Source of the DNA: Stutzerimonas stutzeri
GTDB taxonomy: Bacteria > Pseudomonadota > Gammaproteobacteria > Pseudomonadales > Pseudomonadaceae
Length of the DNA stretch: 64,000 bases
NCBI RefSeq assembly: GCF_019090095.1
Contig: NZ_JAGQFP010000002.1
Location: 1,364,001-1,428,000 of the forward strand
Reading direction: 5' to 3'
In this document: one piece after another, positions 29,183 through 38,851 of the stretch
Position numbering within the stretch: position 1 is the first letter of the stretch
Layout: every line of letters begins with the position of its first letter
Translations under genes and position numbers: made by a program
The notes under the pieces: model-generated
What the model was told of the DNA's origin: nothing
The model's database searches: none
What the model saw: only the letters and a program-made list of their open reading frames with translations

Positions 29183-30211
29183 TCATTCGCCCAGCTTGAA
29201 GCCGCGCTCGGCCTTGCGATGGCCGTAGGTGCGCGGGCGGGTGTAGTAATCGATGGTGGGGGCGGCCAGATTCATCAGCAGCACGGCGAACGCGACGGCG
29301 TCCGGATAACCGCCCCAGGCACGGATGACGTAGACCAGCACACCGACGCCCGCACCGAAGATCAGGCGACCCTGGTTGCTGGTGGCGCCGCTCACAGGAT
29401 CGGTGACGATGAAGAACGCACCCAGCATCGTTGCCCCGCTGAGCAGATGAAACAGTGGCGAGCCGTGGCTATCCGACCCCGAGCCGTTCCAGAACACCAG
29501 GCTCATGACGGTCAGTGCCGCGAGCATGCCGACCGGTGCGTGCCAGCTGAAAAGCCGCTTGTGTAAAAGGAACAGGCCTCCGGCCAGGAACGCCAGATTC
29601 ACCACTTCCGAGCCGATACCGCCGAAGTGACCGAAAGCAGGGTTGGCCCAGAGCTCGTCGACGGTGAGGCTCTTGTTGATCTTCAAAACATCGAGCGCCG
29701 TGGCCTGGGTCCAACCGTCGGGCAGCGAGGCGATACCCAGAATATGCTGCAATCCAGCGCCAACGCCGACGCTGTGCGGTACCGGCCAGGTGGTCATTTC
29801 CACCGGGAAGGACACCAGTACCACGACGTAGCCGATCATCGCAGGGTTGAAGGGGTTCTGGCCCAGGCCACCATAGAGCTGCTTGCCAAGCATGATGGCG
29901 GTACCTGTCGCGATTAGCGTCAGCCACCAGGGCGAGTACGGCGGCAGTGCCAAGGCCAGTAGCACAGCGGTGACCAATGCGCTGCCGTCGCGCAGAAAGA
30001 ACCCGACCGGGCGGCGTCGAACGTTGAGAACAAGTGCCTCGACGGCCAGCGCAACGACACTCGCCCAGAGCAGATTGATCAAGGTGCCGGTGCCATACAG
30101 CCAGGTCAGCGCGACGACGCCTGGCAACGTGGCGGCCAGCACCAGCAACATGACCCGCTGGGTCCGGTTGTTACCCTTGGTATGTGGTGAGGTAATGCGG
30201 GGCAGGGCCAT
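29183..30211 (-). CDS. rnfD: Rnf complex membrane subunit D
   Basis: 342-residue integral membrane subunit, homologous to NqrB, with about nine or ten membrane helices. The covalent FMN site is in [24 protein letters not shown], and [21 protein letters not shown] sequence ([19 protein letters not shown]) is conserved. It starts 52 bp after rnfC, the longest gap in the operon. Confidence 0.95.
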   Translation of the reverse strand: MALPRITSPHTKGNNRTQRVMLLVLAATLPGVVALTWLYGTGTLINLLWASVVALAVEALVLNVRRRPVGFFLRDGSALVTAVLLALALPPYSPWWLTLIATGTAIMLGKQLYGGLGQNPFNPAMIGYVVVLVSFPVEMTTWPVPHSVGVGAGLQHILGIASLPDGWTQATALDVLKINKSLTVDELWANPAFGHFGGIGSEVVNLAFLAGGLFLLHKRLFSWHAPVGMLAALTVMSLVFWNGSGSDSHGSPLFHLLSGATMLGAFFIVTDPVSGATSNQGRLIFGAGVGVLVYVIRAWGGYPDAVAFAVLLMNLAAPTIDYYTRPRTYGHRKAERGFKLGE

Positions 30212-30263
30212 TGGCTCTCCGGTATTGATGCAGTGTAGGGCGGCGCCGCCGCCCCGGGGATGG

Positions 30264-33167
30264 TCACGCCAGCGGCGCTTGCGTCCCTAACGAATCGGTA
30301 TGTGCCTGCAGTTTGCGTTCGGCTTCGGCCAGTCGTGCCTGGGCGGCCTCGACCGCGTTGGCGTCGCTGGCTGGATCGCGTTCCAGTTTGCGCAGGTCCG
30401 CGCGCGCATAGGCGACTTCGGTTTTCAGCGTGCGGGTCTGCTCGTCCACCGGGCGTTTCTCTTGCCGAACCAGCTCCGGCTCCGGCTTGCCGCACTGCGC
30501 TTCGGCCTCGTGCAACGCCTGCTCGGCGCTGGCCAGGCCATCGCGAAGCTTGCTCAGTTCGGCATCTTCAGCGCCGGCCTTTTCGGCTTTTTTCAGCTCG
30601 GCTCGCTTCATTGCCAGTTCGATCTTGGCCTTTTTCAACGCCTCATCACTGGCGGGCATGGCGGGCGCCGCAGTGGTTGCGCTGTTTTGTGCTTCCGCCA
30701 GGGCCTGCTCGGCGGTAGCGAGTTGGGATTGAAGGTGGCTCAGCTCGGCCTGTTGCTCGGTATCGGGGCTTTCCAGCTTCTCCAGCTTGCGCAGTTGCGC
30801 GCGGAGCATGGCGGCCTCGATCTTGGCTTTCTTCAAGGCCTCGTCACCGGCGGGCTTGGTGGGCGCAGTGGTTGTGCTGTTCTGTGCTTCTGCCAGGGCT
30901 CGTTCGGCGGCGGCGAGCTGGCTTTGAAGGCGGCTCAGCTCGGCCTGCTGCTCGGTATCGGGGCTTTCCAGCTTCTCCAGCTTGCGCAGTTGCGCGCGGA
31001 GCATGGCGGCCTCGATCTTGGCTTTCTTCAACGCCTCGTCACCGGCGGGCTTGGTGGGCGCAGTGGTTGTGCTGTTCTGGGCTGCTGCCAGGGCTCGTTC
31101 GGCGGCGGCGAGTTGGCTTTGAAGGCGGCTCAGCTCGGCCTGCTGCTCGGTATCTGGGCTTTCCAGCTTCTCCAGCTTGCGCAGTTGCGCGCGGAGCATG
31201 GCGGCCTCGATCTTGGCTTTCTTCACGGCCTCGTCACTGGCGGGCTTGGCGGGCGCCGCGCTGGTTACGCTGTTCTGCGCTTCCGCCAGGGCCTGCTCGG
31301 CGGCGGCGAGTTGGCTTTGAAGCCGGCTCAGCTCGGCCTGCTGCTCGGTATCGGGACTTTCCAGCTTCTCCAGCTTGCGCAGTTGCGCGCGGAGCATGGC
31401 GGCTTCGATCTTGGCTTTCTTGGCAGCCTCGTCGTTGGCCTGAGCGGGGGCGGCCGCTGGCGGCGGCGCGAGCGCCAGGGCCTCGTCCAGTGCCTTCTGC
31501 GCTGCCGCGGCGGCCTCGCGCAGCTCGGCGACCTGGGCTTCGAGCTCGGCAGTCGCATGAGTGGCGAGTTGCTTCTCTGCTTTCTTCAGGGCGACCTGGG
31601 CCATGCTCGCTTCGATCTTGAGCTTTTTCTGCTCATCCGACAGCCCGGTCTTGTTCGCCTGCACCCGGGCGAGTGGGTCGTCCAGGCTGACGGTCGTGCT
31701 GGCATCGGACTGGGCCGCCTTGGCGCGAGCGGCGCGTTCGGCCCGGGCCTTGCGATCCGCTTCCTTCTGTTCTTCGGCACGCCGCAGGCGTTCCTGGCGC
31801 AGCTCGAAACGCTGCTTGGAATGTTCGGCTTTCTGCTGTTTTTGTTCCAACGCGCGAATTTCGCCCTTGGCGGCGCGGTAGTACTGCACCAGAGGAATGC
31901 TCGACGGGCAGACGTAGGCGCAGGCGCCGCATTCGATACAGTCGAACAGGTTGTATGCCTTGAGCTGCTCGTGCTCCTGGCCCAGCGCGAAGAAATGCAG
32001 CTGTTGCGGTAGCAGGTTGGCCGGACAAGCCTCGGCGCACTCGCCACAGCGAATACAGGGCAGTGCAGGAGGCGGCGGAGGCAATTCGGCCAGGGTCGTG
32101 GCGAGCAGGCAGTTGGTGGTCTTGACCAGCGGCACGTCCATCGATGGCAGGGTGAAGCCCATCATCGGCCCGCCCATGATCAGGCGGTTGAGCTTGCCGC
32201 TGTCGAGCCCCGCAAAGGCGAGCAGCTCGGCTACCGGGGTGCCGATCAGTGCCTCGACGTTCATCGGGCGTGCCAGCGCTTCGCCGGTCAGCGTGGTGAT
32301 TCGCGAGATCAGCGGTTTGCCCAGTAGTACCGCGTCATGAATGGCGACACAGGTACCGACGTTCTGGCAGAGCATACCGATGTCTGCCGGGAGACCACCG
32401 CTGGGGACTTCTTCTCCGGTGAGGATCTGGATCAGCTGCTTTTCTCCACCGGAGGGGTACTTGGTGGGGAAGACCTTGATCTGAAAGTCACGTTGGCCAA
32501 CTGCCGCGCGTACGGCTTCGATGGCTTCGGGCTTGTTGTCCTCGATGCCGATCAGCACCCGCTCGGCCTGGATCAGGTGGGTCAGTATCTCGATACCAGC
32601 GACGAGCTCCGTGGCCCGTTCGCGCATCAACAGGTCATCGGCGGTGATATAGGGTTCGCATTCGGTCCCGTTGATGATCAGCGTGCGGATCTTCTGGCTG
32701 GGCGGGGCGGTCAGCTTGACCGCCGTCGGGAACCCGGCGCCGCCGAGGCCGCTGATTCCGGCCTGACGAATAATCTCCAGCAACCTGTCGGTCGGCAGGG
32801 TCCGGTAATCGGCCTGCGGTCGCAGTTCGGTCCATTCGTCCTGGCCATCGCTGTCGATGACGATGGCGGTGCTGAGCATGCCCGACACATGGGGGTAGGG
32901 TTGTGGCCCGATGTAGCTGACGATACCGGAGGTGGGTGCATGTACCGGCGCGCTGACGAAGCCGCTGGCCTCTGCGATCTTCTGCCCTTTGAGTACGCGC
33001 TCGCCAAGCGTGACGCAGGGTTCGGCAGGCGCGCCGAGATGCTGGGCCAGCGGCACCACCAGTTTCGCCGGCAATGGCGGCCGCTGTACTGGCGCGCGGT
33101 TGGACAGTTCCTTGCGCTCCGGTGGATGAATGCCGCCGTGGATATCCCAGACGTTCAGCGAAGTCAT
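30264..33167 (-). CDS. rnfC: Rnf complex subunit C with expanded repeat tail
   Basis: 967-residue subunit that accepts electrons from a soluble donor. Residues 1 to about 450 are the conserved core: N-terminal [13 protein letters not shown], the flavin/NADH-binding glycine loop [13 protein letters not shown], and two 4Fe-4S sites at Cys371/374/377/381 and Cys410/413/416/420. From about residue 450 the chain is an Ala/Lys/Glu-rich, probably coiled-coil tail. It contains four near-identical units starting at residues 579, 645, 710 and 775 and diverged copies on both sides. The E. coli homologue RsxC has about 740 residues, so the tail is long. It overlaps rnfB by 4 bases. Confidence 0.95.
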   Translation of the reverse strand: MTSLNVWDIHGGIHPPERKELSNRAPVQRPPLPAKLVVPLAQHLGAPAEPCVTLGERVLKGQKIAEASGFVSAPVHAPTSGIVSYIGPQPYPHVSGMLSTAIVIDSDGQDEWTELRPQADYRTLPTDRLLEIIRQAGISGLGGAGFPTAVKLTAPPSQKIRTLIINGTECEPYITADDLLMRERATELVAGIEILTHLIQAERVLIGIEDNKPEAIEAVRAAVGQRDFQIKVFPTKYPSGGEKQLIQILTGEEVPSGGLPADIGMLCQNVGTCVAIHDAVLLGKPLISRITTLTGEALARPMNVEALIGTPVAELLAFAGLDSGKLNRLIMGGPMMGFTLPSMDVPLVKTTNCLLATTLAELPPPPPALPCIRCGECAEACPANLLPQQLHFFALGQEHEQLKAYNLFDCIECGACAYVCPSSIPLVQYYRAAKGEIRALEQKQQKAEHSKQRFELRQERLRRAEEQKEADRKARAERAARAKAAQSDASTTVSLDDPLARVQANKTGLSDEQKKLKIEASMAQVALKKAEKQLATHATAELEAQVAELREAAAAAQKALDEALALAPPPAAAPAQANDEAAKKAKIEAAMLRAQLRKLEKLESPDTEQQAELSRLQSQLAAAEQALAEAQNSVTSAAPAKPASDEAVKKAKIEAAMLRAQLRKLEKLESPDTEQQAELSRLQSQLAAAERALAAAQNSTTTAPTKPAGDEALKKAKIEAAMLRAQLRKLEKLESPDTEQQAELSRLQSQLAAAERALAEAQNSTTTAPTKPAGDEALKKAKIEAAMLRAQLRKLEKLESPDTEQQAELSHLQSQLATAEQALAEAQNSATTAAPAMPASDEALKKAKIELAMKRAELKKAEKAGAEDAELSKLRDGLASAEQALHEAEAQCGKPEPELVRQEKRPVDEQTRTLKTEVAYARADLRKLERDPASDANAVEAAQARLAEAERKLQAHTDSLGTQAPLA
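30648..31433 (-). repeat. Four near-identical 65-66-codon tandem repeats inside rnfC
   Basis: Four head-to-tail DNA units of 195 or 198 bp, each encoding [16 protein letters not shown] followed by [19 protein letters not shown] and LQSQLA-AE-ALA-AQNS plus a short Ala/Pro/Thr linker. Unit starts on the minus strand are near 31433, 31235, 31040 and 30845. Differences are mostly in the linker and at a few codons, which suggests recent unequal duplication. Confidence 0.93.
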
Positions 33168-33739
33168 GCGGCCTGCTCCCGGTCAGTGGCGATCAGCTGG
33201 CCCGGCATCAAGGGCTGTTCCCATTTCCAGCTCTGCAGGTTGCTGCCCAGTTCGATCATGTCGATGCAGTCCACCGGGCAGGGATCAACGCAGAGATCAC
33301 AGCCGGTGCACTCGGAGACGATGACCGTGTGCATCTGCTTGGCCGCGCCGACGATGGCGTCCACCGGGCAGGCCTGGATGCACTTGGTGCAGCCGATGCA
33401 TTCGGCTTCACGGATGTAGGCGACCCGGGGTGGTACTTCGCCCTCGGCGGCGTCCAATGGCTCGGGTTCGACATCGAGCAGGTCGGCCAGGGCCTGGATG
33501 GTGGATTCGCCACCGGGCGGGCATTTGTTGATCTTGTCACCGCCGGCGATAGCCTCGGCGTAGGGTTTGCAGCCTGGATAGCCGCACTGTCCGCACTGGG
33601 TTTGCGGCAGCAATGCGTTGATTTGTTCGGCGATCGGATCGCCCTCGACACGAAAGCGCACCGCGGCGAATCCAAGAATCGCCCCGCATATCAGGCACAG
33701 CGCGAGAAGCGCGAGCACGGCAATCAGCACCAGACTCAT
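33164..33739 (-). CDS. rnfB: Rnf complex ferredoxin-like subunit B
   Basis: 191-residue subunit with one N-terminal membrane helix, a [22 protein letters not shown] four-Cys Fe-S site near residues 50-75, and two ferredoxin-type 4Fe-4S motifs ([16 protein letters not shown] and [16 protein letters not shown]). It passes electrons through the complex on the cytoplasmic face. It overlaps rnfA and rnfC by 4 bases each. Ends in a short tail ([12 protein letters not shown]) shorter than in some homologues. Confidence 0.95.
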   Translation of the reverse strand: MSLVLIAVLALLALCLICGAILGFAAVRFRVEGDPIAEQINALLPQTQCGQCGYPGCKPYAEAIAGGDKINKCPPGGESTIQALADLLDVEPEPLDAAEGEVPPRVAYIREAECIGCTKCIQACPVDAIVGAAKQMHTVIVSECTGCDLCVDPCPVDCIDMIELGSNLQSWKWEQPLMPGQLIATDREQAA

Positions 33740-34320
33740 AGCTTGATCAACCCACTGAAGCCCATGAATGCGAGTGACATCAGCCCCGCCGTGATCATGC
33801 CGATGGCCGCGCCCTGAAACGACTTGGGAACATCGGCGATGGCGATGCGCTCACGCATGGCGGCAAACAGCACCAGTACCAGCGAAAAGCCCAGGCCGGC
33901 GGCAAAACCGTTGGCCGTGGCGGTAATGAAGGTGAATTCGGTCTTGTTGGCGTTCAGCAGCGCGACGCCCAGGACGATGCAGTTGGTTGTGATCAGCGGC
34001 AGAAAGATGCCCAGCACGCGGTAGAGCAGGGGGCTGGTCTTGTTCACTACCATTTCGGTGAACTGAACCACCACGGCGATCACCAGAATGAAACTGATGG
34101 TGCGCAGGAATTCCAGATCCAGCGGTTTCAACACGTACTGTTGGACCAGGTAGCTGCACATGGCCGCCAGGGTCAACACGAAGGTCGTGGCCAGCGAAAG
34201 GCCGATGGCGGTTTCGATCTTCTTCGAAACGCCCATGAACGGGCACAGACCAAGAAACTGCACCAGCACGAAGTTGTTGACCAGGATGGCGCTAACCATG
34301 ATCAGGGCGAGTTCGGTCAT
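33736..34320 (-). CDS. rnfA: Rnf complex membrane subunit A
   Basis: 194-residue inner-membrane protein with six predicted helices, homologous to NqrE and to RnfE. Conserved segments are [20 protein letters not shown] and [20 protein letters not shown], whose cysteines help hold the intramembrane Fe-S centre. It is the first gene of the rnfABCDGE operon; its start is about 48 bp downstream of the candidate -10 element. Confidence 0.96.
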   Translation of the reverse strand: MTELALIMVSAILVNNFVLVQFLGLCPFMGVSKKIETAIGLSLATTFVLTLAAMCSYLVQQYVLKPLDLEFLRTISFILVIAVVVQFTEMVVNKTSPLLYRVLGIFLPLITTNCIVLGVALLNANKTEFTFITATANGFAAGLGFSLVLVLFAAMRERIAIADVPKSFQGAAIGMITAGLMSLAFMGFSGLIKL

Positions 34321-34367
34321 CGCGGGTTCCTGTGGCGCTCTGCACGAGCCGAGGCTAAAAGGCCGCT

Positions 34368-34396
34368 ATTATCGGGAACCCACGGCAGCCATACAA
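34368..34396 (-). promoter_or_regulatory. Candidate rnf operon promoter
   Basis: Minus strand TTGTAT (34391-34396), a 17-bp spacer and GATAAT (34368-34373), followed by the discriminator AGCGGCC. An 11-bp inverted repeat adjoins the -35 element. Confidence 0.5.
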
Positions 34397-34434
34397 GGCC
34401 GCAGCGGTCCATGGCGCGTGCAGCCGCTGCGGCC
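34397..34434. repeat. 11-bp perfect inverted repeat upstream of the rnf promoter
   Basis: GGCCGCAGCGG (34397-34407) and CCGCTGCGGCC (34424-34434) form a perfect inverted repeat with a 16-bp spacer, starting next to the -35 hexamer of the rnf promoter. Further GGCCGCAG motifs occur near 34512 and 34533. It could be an operator, a REP-like element or a terminator stem. Confidence 0.6.
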
Positions 34435-34549
34435 CGGTGACACATATGGAAATGCACCTGCGGTCCGCGCAGACGTCACATGGCTGTTCGTTGTGGTCTG
34501 ATGATTCGAGGCCGCAGCTTTCAGGCAGAGCGGCCGCAGGAGGTGCTCG

Positions 34550-34987
34550 ATGAAGATTCCGATGACGATCATGCTTTTGCTCATGGGGTTCGGAACGCAG
34601 GCCTGTGCGGATTCGCGAGGTGGCGTATGGGTCTACCAGCCGGATGGCGGCAGCTATCGGGTGGAAAGCCGTGGCTACCAATACGACCCCCGCAGCCCGT
34701 ATCCGCAGTACCGGCAATATCCTCAAAACCTGCCGCCGCGCTACCAGGGGCAGCTCCCGCCGCGCTACTACGACCGGCATCGGCAAGCCGACCCGCGGGG
34801 CTGGAGGCACCACCGTCATGGTGAGTTTCGTCCGCGTTGGAGCGACAGGGGCCGGTCCGGCTTCGATCATCCCCAGCGTTGGCGCGACGATGGACCTCGG
34901 CACTTCGGTCGGGCGCCGCTGATACGCAACCGGGGGGATCTGCGGATGCATCAGCGTGATTTCGGCGGCTACCAGCCGCGCCGCTGA
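34550..34987 (+). CDS. Small secreted Arg/Tyr/Pro-rich protein of unknown function
   Basis: 145-residue protein with a signal peptide (MKIPMTIMLLLMGFGTQACA) followed by a low-complexity chain rich in Arg, Tyr, Pro, Gln, Asp and Gly (VWVYQPDGGSYRVESRGYQYD, then many RY/RH/PRW motifs). The cysteine in TQACADS is not a clear lipobox. AGGAGG lies a few bases upstream of the ATG. There are no known catalytic motifs. It is divergent from rnfA. A cell-envelope or matrix role is possible, but nothing in the sequence proves it. Confidence 0.7.
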   Translation: MKIPMTIMLLLMGFGTQACADSRGGVWVYQPDGGSYRVESRGYQYDPRSPYPQYRQYPQNLPPRYQGQLPPRYYDRHRQADPRGWRHHRHGEFRPRWSDRGRSGFDHPQRWRDDGPRHFGRAPLIRNRGDLRMHQRDFGGYQPRR

Positions 34988-35074
34988 GGGCCGTTATGGT
35001 GACGCCAGCCGTAAGATGCCCGTCGCGCCCGCCTGACAGCGCTGGGCGCGGCTTGCGCCATGCCAGCGGTTGGC

Positions 35075-35896
35075 CTAGCAGTTCCTCCAGCGCGGCTCGC
35101 GTTTTTCCAGGAATGCGTTAACGCCCTCCAGCGTATCCTGCGCCTCGAACAGACCGACGAACGCCTCGCGCTCGGCCGAAGCCTGTTGCGCTGGGCCGCG
35201 GCTGTGCATCGCATCGATCAGGGGCTTGATGGTGCGCACCGCGACAGGGCTTTGGCGCGCAACGCGAGACGCCATCAGCAGGGCGTGGCCGCGCGCTTCG
35301 CCTGGTTCGACGACCTGCTCCACCAGGCCGATCCGCAACGCGGTCTCTGCGTTGACGCGCTCGCCACAGAGAATCATCCGTTTTGCCCAGCCTTCGCCGA
35401 CCAGCCAGGCCAACGCCTGGGTGCCGCCGGCGCAGGGCAATAATCCGACCGATGCTTCCGGCAGGCCGAGCTGCGCCTGCTGTTCGGCAATGCGGATATC
35501 GCACGCCAGGGCGCATTCCAGGCCGCCGCCGAGGGCGAAGCCATTGATTGCCGCGATCGACACGCCGCGAAATTCGCGCAGCGCCTCGAAGGCTTCGCCG
35601 AAGCGCTTGGCCATCTCATGCGCGCGCGCCCGATCGCCGTCGGCGAAGAGCTTGAGGTCGGCTCCGGCGCTGAAAAACTTCTCGCCCTGACCGCTGATGA
35701 CCAGTGCATAGACCTCGTCGTCATGGTTCAGGTGCTCGACAACCTGCTTGAGGCCGATCAGCGACTCACGATCCCAGGTGTTGGCCGGTGGATGGTTGAT
35801 GGTGATCAGCGCGGTGTGGCCGTGCTTTTCCACGGTCAGCTTGTGGGTCAGGTCGAAGACACCCGACTTGTACGGTTCAACGGCGGTGTTGCTCAT
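35075..35896 (-). CDS. Enoyl-CoA hydratase/isomerase (crotonase family)
   Basis: 273-residue crotonase fold protein. The oxyanion-hole motifs are SGQGEKFFSAGADLKLF and INGFALGGGLECALACDIRIAE, and the catalytic acidic residues are expected in LGLPEASVGLLPCAGGTQALA. Such enzymes hydrate enoyl-CoA in fatty-acid or amino-acid breakdown. The ATG at 35896 gives MSNTAVEPYKSGVF and has GAGGATG upstream; an open frame extends further back without a conserved start. No beta-oxidation partner is adjacent, so the substrate is unknown. Confidence 0.88.
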   Translation of the reverse strand: MSNTAVEPYKSGVFDLTHKLTVEKHGHTALITINHPPANTWDRESLIGLKQVVEHLNHDDEVYALVISGQGEKFFSAGADLKLFADGDRARAHEMAKRFGEAFEALREFRGVSIAAINGFALGGGLECALACDIRIAEQQAQLGLPEASVGLLPCAGGTQALAWLVGEGWAKRMILCGERVNAETALRIGLVEQVVEPGEARGHALLMASRVARQSPVAVRTIKPLIDAMHSRGPAQQASAEREAFVGLFEAQDTLEGVNAFLEKREPRWRNC

Positions 35897-36131
35897 GGTG
35901 GGATCATCCTCGTCAGGATTACAGCGACTGCTCTGTATCAGATAGGCAAATAGCTTGTACGTTGCAAGCGGCCGGCGGCAAGACCGGACCTGTTTCATGG
36001 CGGACCCAGGCGCGAGGGCGACGCACCCGGCCTCGCTCGAGTCGGTTGTCCGGGGGGCAAGCCAGCGTCCAGGGGCGATGACTATTCGAGGTTAGGGCAC
36101 AGACGTCGCGCCTGCGCCGTTCCGTCGTCGG

Positions 36132-37376
36132 TCATTGAAGCGTCAGCGGTTGGCCGGCTGCGCGTCGTTCGGCTTGCCATTCGGCCAGCGAGGGCGCCGC
36201 TTGCTCGCCGGTCAGCCGATGAACGATATCGAAATAGTCCTGCTTGAAGCGGTCCTTGAGTACGGCCTCGCGGGGCTTGACCTTCACGGCATAGACCGTC
36301 TGCAGGTTCTGGTGATCGAAGGTGCGCCACTGCTGTTCGTCCTTGAGCAGGCTGTAACGATGACCCTCCAAGGCCTCGATGACCCGTTCGCTGTCGAGGC
36401 TGCGCGCGCGCGTCACCGCATCGGCCCATTGGTAGACGATGCTATAGGCCGAGGCGGCGGAACTGGATGGGTGGGTCTGGTAGCGCTCGTCGTAGTGCTG
36501 GACGAACTGCTGGCCGATCGTCGATCCCTCGAGCTCGGGGACGCGCCAGGTCCAGGGCTCGGTGCCCAGCACGCCGCGCATGATGTCGGGGCCCGCGGTT
36601 TCAACCATGCTCAGTGTCAGGTTCGGTACCGCGATCTGCATTCTCTTGTTCAGGCCCAGGTCGTCGGCGATCCGCATGGCGCGCACGAGGTCTTCGCCGA
36701 AAAGCACCAGAACCAGCACCTCGGCATCGCTCTTGGCGACCTGGGTCAGCGCGTCGCGATAATCGGACAGGCGCGCGCCGGGAAACGCGGTCTTGATGCC
36801 CGGATGCTGGCGATTGTCCTGGGTGCCGGTTGCCTGTCGCAACGAACTCTCACTGGTATGGCCCCAGGTGTAGTCGGAGGTGATGTAGAAATAGCGTTTG
36901 TTGGGCAGATGTTCGTTCAGGTATTGCCCCAGTACCTGCGCGCTCATCCAGGCGTTATTGCACTCGCGGAACAAGTAGCGATGGGCGTCCTTGCCGGTGG
37001 TGTCGTTGGAGTAGGTCAGGGTGCCGAAATAAAGGAGCCCACGTTCCTTGGCTCGCTTGCCGGCAGCGATAGCCACTGCGCTCGATGCGCCACCAAACAG
37101 CATAGCGGCGCCTTCGTCGGCCAGTTTGTCGACATTGGCGACGGCCTTGTCGGGGCGCGAGGCGGAGTTGCGGCTCGACAGCTTCAGAGGTCGGCCCAGC
37201 ACGCCCCCGTTGGCATTGATCTCGTCAATTGCCAGCAGTGCGCCGCGCATCTGGGACAGCCCTTCCTCTTTGTAGCTGCCGGTGCGCGGATAGTTGAGCC
37301 CAAGGGTAATAGGGTCGGCAGCTTCGGCGGCCAGGCAGAAGCCCAGCCCCAAAGCCAGCAGGATGCTCCGTTTCAT
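36132..37376 (-). CDS. Periplasmic ligand-binding protein, branched-chain amino acid/urea type
   Basis: 414-residue type I periplasmic binding protein with a signal peptide (MKRSILLALGLGFCLAAEA). The start of the mature domain, ADPITLGLNYPRTGSYKEEGLSQMRGALLAIDEINANGGVLGRPL, is the LivK/UrtA-type Peripla_BP_6 pattern. AAGGA lies 7 bases before the ATG at 37376. No permease or ATPase genes flank it, so it may serve a transporter encoded elsewhere or a sensor. The ligand is not deducible. Confidence 0.83.
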   Translation of the reverse strand: MKRSILLALGLGFCLAAEAADPITLGLNYPRTGSYKEEGLSQMRGALLAIDEINANGGVLGRPLKLSSRNSASRPDKAVANVDKLADEGAAMLFGGASSAVAIAAGKRAKERGLLYFGTLTYSNDTTGKDAHRYLFRECNNAWMSAQVLGQYLNEHLPNKRYFYITSDYTWGHTSESSLRQATGTQDNRQHPGIKTAFPGARLSDYRDALTQVAKSDAEVLVLVLFGEDLVRAMRIADDLGLNKRMQIAVPNLTLSMVETAGPDIMRGVLGTEPWTWRVPELEGSTIGQQFVQHYDERYQTHPSSSAASAYSIVYQWADAVTRARSLDSERVIEALEGHRYSLLKDEQQWRTFDHQNLQTVYAVKVKPREAVLKDRFKQDYFDIVHRLTGEQAAPSLAEWQAERRAAGQPLTLQ

Positions 37377-37607
37377 GGCGAGTCCTTGTTGTAATTGTTG
37401 TTGGCGAAGCGCTTTTTTAGCGCGCGCCATCACTGCCCGTCACCTGCTCATTGGTCGTACAAGAAGGCTCGTTCGCGCAACTGTGCGGTGGGCGACACTT
37501 TCATCTCGTCGCTTGCCAATCGCGGCTTTGGATGTCCTGCGGGCTCGCATTGACTCGCTGCGGTCCTTTGCTTAGGGTTCAGCGCCTCGGCATACCAGGG
37601 CAGCACC

Positions 37608-38303
37608 ATGAATCAGGGTGATCGCGTCAAACTCGAAGACAGCTGGAAAACCGCCTTGCGGGATGAATTCGAACAACCCTACATGCAGGCGCTGGGTGAT
37701 TTTCTGCGCCGTGAGAAAGCATCCGGGAAGGTCATCTACCCGCCGGGGCCGTTGATTTTCAACGCGTTGAATTCGACGCCACTGGAGCAGGTGCGGGTGG
37801 TGATTCTGGGGCAGGATCCCTATCACGGTCCCGGACAGGCGCATGGCCTGTGCTTCTCCGTGCAGCCGGGCGTTGCGCCGCCGCCGTCGTTGCAGAACAT
37901 CTTCAAGGAACTCAAGCGCGACCTGAATCTGGATATTCCCCGCCATGGCTACTTGCAGCATTGGGCGGATCAGGGGGTTCTGATGCTGAACACCTCGCTG
38001 ACGGTCGAACAAGGACTGGCAGGGTCACACGCCAAGATGGGCTGGCAGCGGCTGACTGACAGGATCATCGAACTGGTCAGCGAGCGACGCTCGAACGTCG
38101 TGTTCATGCTCTGGGGCGCTCACGCGCAGAGCAAGGCCAAGCTGATCGATCCAACCAAGCACCTGTTGCTCAAGTCGGTTCATCCCTCGCCGCTGTCGGC
38201 GCATCGGGGATTCATCGGCAACGGGCATTTCAGTCGAGCCAACCAGTTCCTCCGGCAGCAAGGTTTGGCGCCGATCGACTGGGCATTGCCGGCCGTGGTG
38301 TAG
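37608..38303 (+). CDS. ung: Uracil-DNA glycosylase
   Basis: 231-residue family 1 uracil-DNA glycosylase. The catalytic Asp70 is in [19 protein letters not shown], the uracil-specificity Asn is in [10 protein letters not shown], and the catalytic His loop is [18 protein letters not shown]. It removes uracil from DNA. A 12-bp stem hairpin follows the stop. Confidence 0.97.
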   Translation: MNQGDRVKLEDSWKTALRDEFEQPYMQALGDFLRREKASGKVIYPPGPLIFNALNSTPLEQVRVVILGQDPYHGPGQAHGLCFSVQPGVAPPPSLQNIFKELKRDLNLDIPRHGYLQHWADQGVLMLNTSLTVEQGLAGSHAKMGWQRLTDRIIELVSERRSNVVFMLWGAHAQSKAKLIDPTKHLLLKSVHPSPLSAHRGFIGNGHFSRANQFLRQQGLAPIDWALPAVV

Positions 38304-38304
38304 G

Positions 38305-38330
38305 CCTGGCGCCGTGCTCACGGCGCCAGG
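38305..38330. terminator. Perfect 12-bp hairpin between ung and the DUF4142 gene
   Basis: CCTGGCGCCGTG (38305-38316) and CACGGCGCCAGG (38319-38330) are perfectly complementary and separated by 2 bases, between two convergent stops. There is no T-run, so it probably acts on both strands as a transcription-end or mRNA-end structure. Confidence 0.6.
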
Positions 38331-38338
38331 ATGGGCAG

Positions 38339-38851
38339 TTACTGCTTGCTGCCGTGCTTGGATGCCAGCTCTTGCGCGTGTTGCAGGTGCTGTTCCAGCT
38401 CCTTGAGTGTCGACTCGGCGAATTGCTTGAGCTCCGCGTTCTCACCGTCTTTCACGTAGTCGCGATACAGCTCGATGGTTTGCTCGTGGGCCACCACCTG
38501 GTTGTTGGCGTAGGCCTGATCGAAGTTCTCGCCATCACGCAACTTGAGGATCATGGCCTTGGCCTTGTCCATCAGCGTCGCCTCGTCTGACATTTCCAGG
38601 TCGTCATGCTGACCGGCCAGTTTGGCGAGCTGCTGATTCGATTTGGTGTGGTCGTCGATCATCTTCTGCGCAAAGGTCTTGACGTCCTGGGCAGTGCCCT
38701 TGTCCAGCGCGAGCTTGGCGGTTTCTATTTCTGCCATGCCTTTGGCCGAGGCCTCGTCGACGAAGTTTTCACCGTCTGCGGCCAGCGCGAAGTTCGCCGC
38801 TACGCCGAACAGCACTGCTGCGGTACCCGATAGGAAAGCTTTGGTCGTCAT
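38339..38851 (-). CDS. Exported DUF4142 protein
   Basis: 170-residue periplasmic protein with a signal peptide (MTTKAFLSGTAAVLFGVAANFALA) and a ferritin-like four-helix DUF4142 domain (NFVDEASAKGMAEIETAKLALDKGTAQDVKTFAQKMIDDHTKSNQQL; AHEQTIELYRDYVKDGENAELKQFAESTLKELEQHLQHAQEL). AAGGAGAACCAC precedes the ATG at 38851, which settles the start against the ATG at 38866. Function unknown; relatives are often stress-associated. Confidence 0.87.
   Translation of the reverse strand: MTTKAFLSGTAAVLFGVAANFALAADGENFVDEASAKGMAEIETAKLALDKGTAQDVKTFAQKMIDDHTKSNQQLAKLAGQHDDLEMSDEATLMDKAKAMILKLRDGENFDQAYANNQVVAHEQTIELYRDYVKDGENAELKQFAESTLKELEQHLQHAQELASKHGSKQ

Noticed and set aside
30648..31433. Possible CRISPR array
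   Set aside because: The repeats are 195-198 bp, in frame and code for a helical protein segment; there are no unique spacers and no cas genes.
30300..32012. Open frame of 570 codons antisense to the rnfC repeat tail
   Set aside because: It mirrors the repeats of rnfC, giving Leu/Gln/Gly-rich low-complexity sequence; no start signal or homology is apparent.
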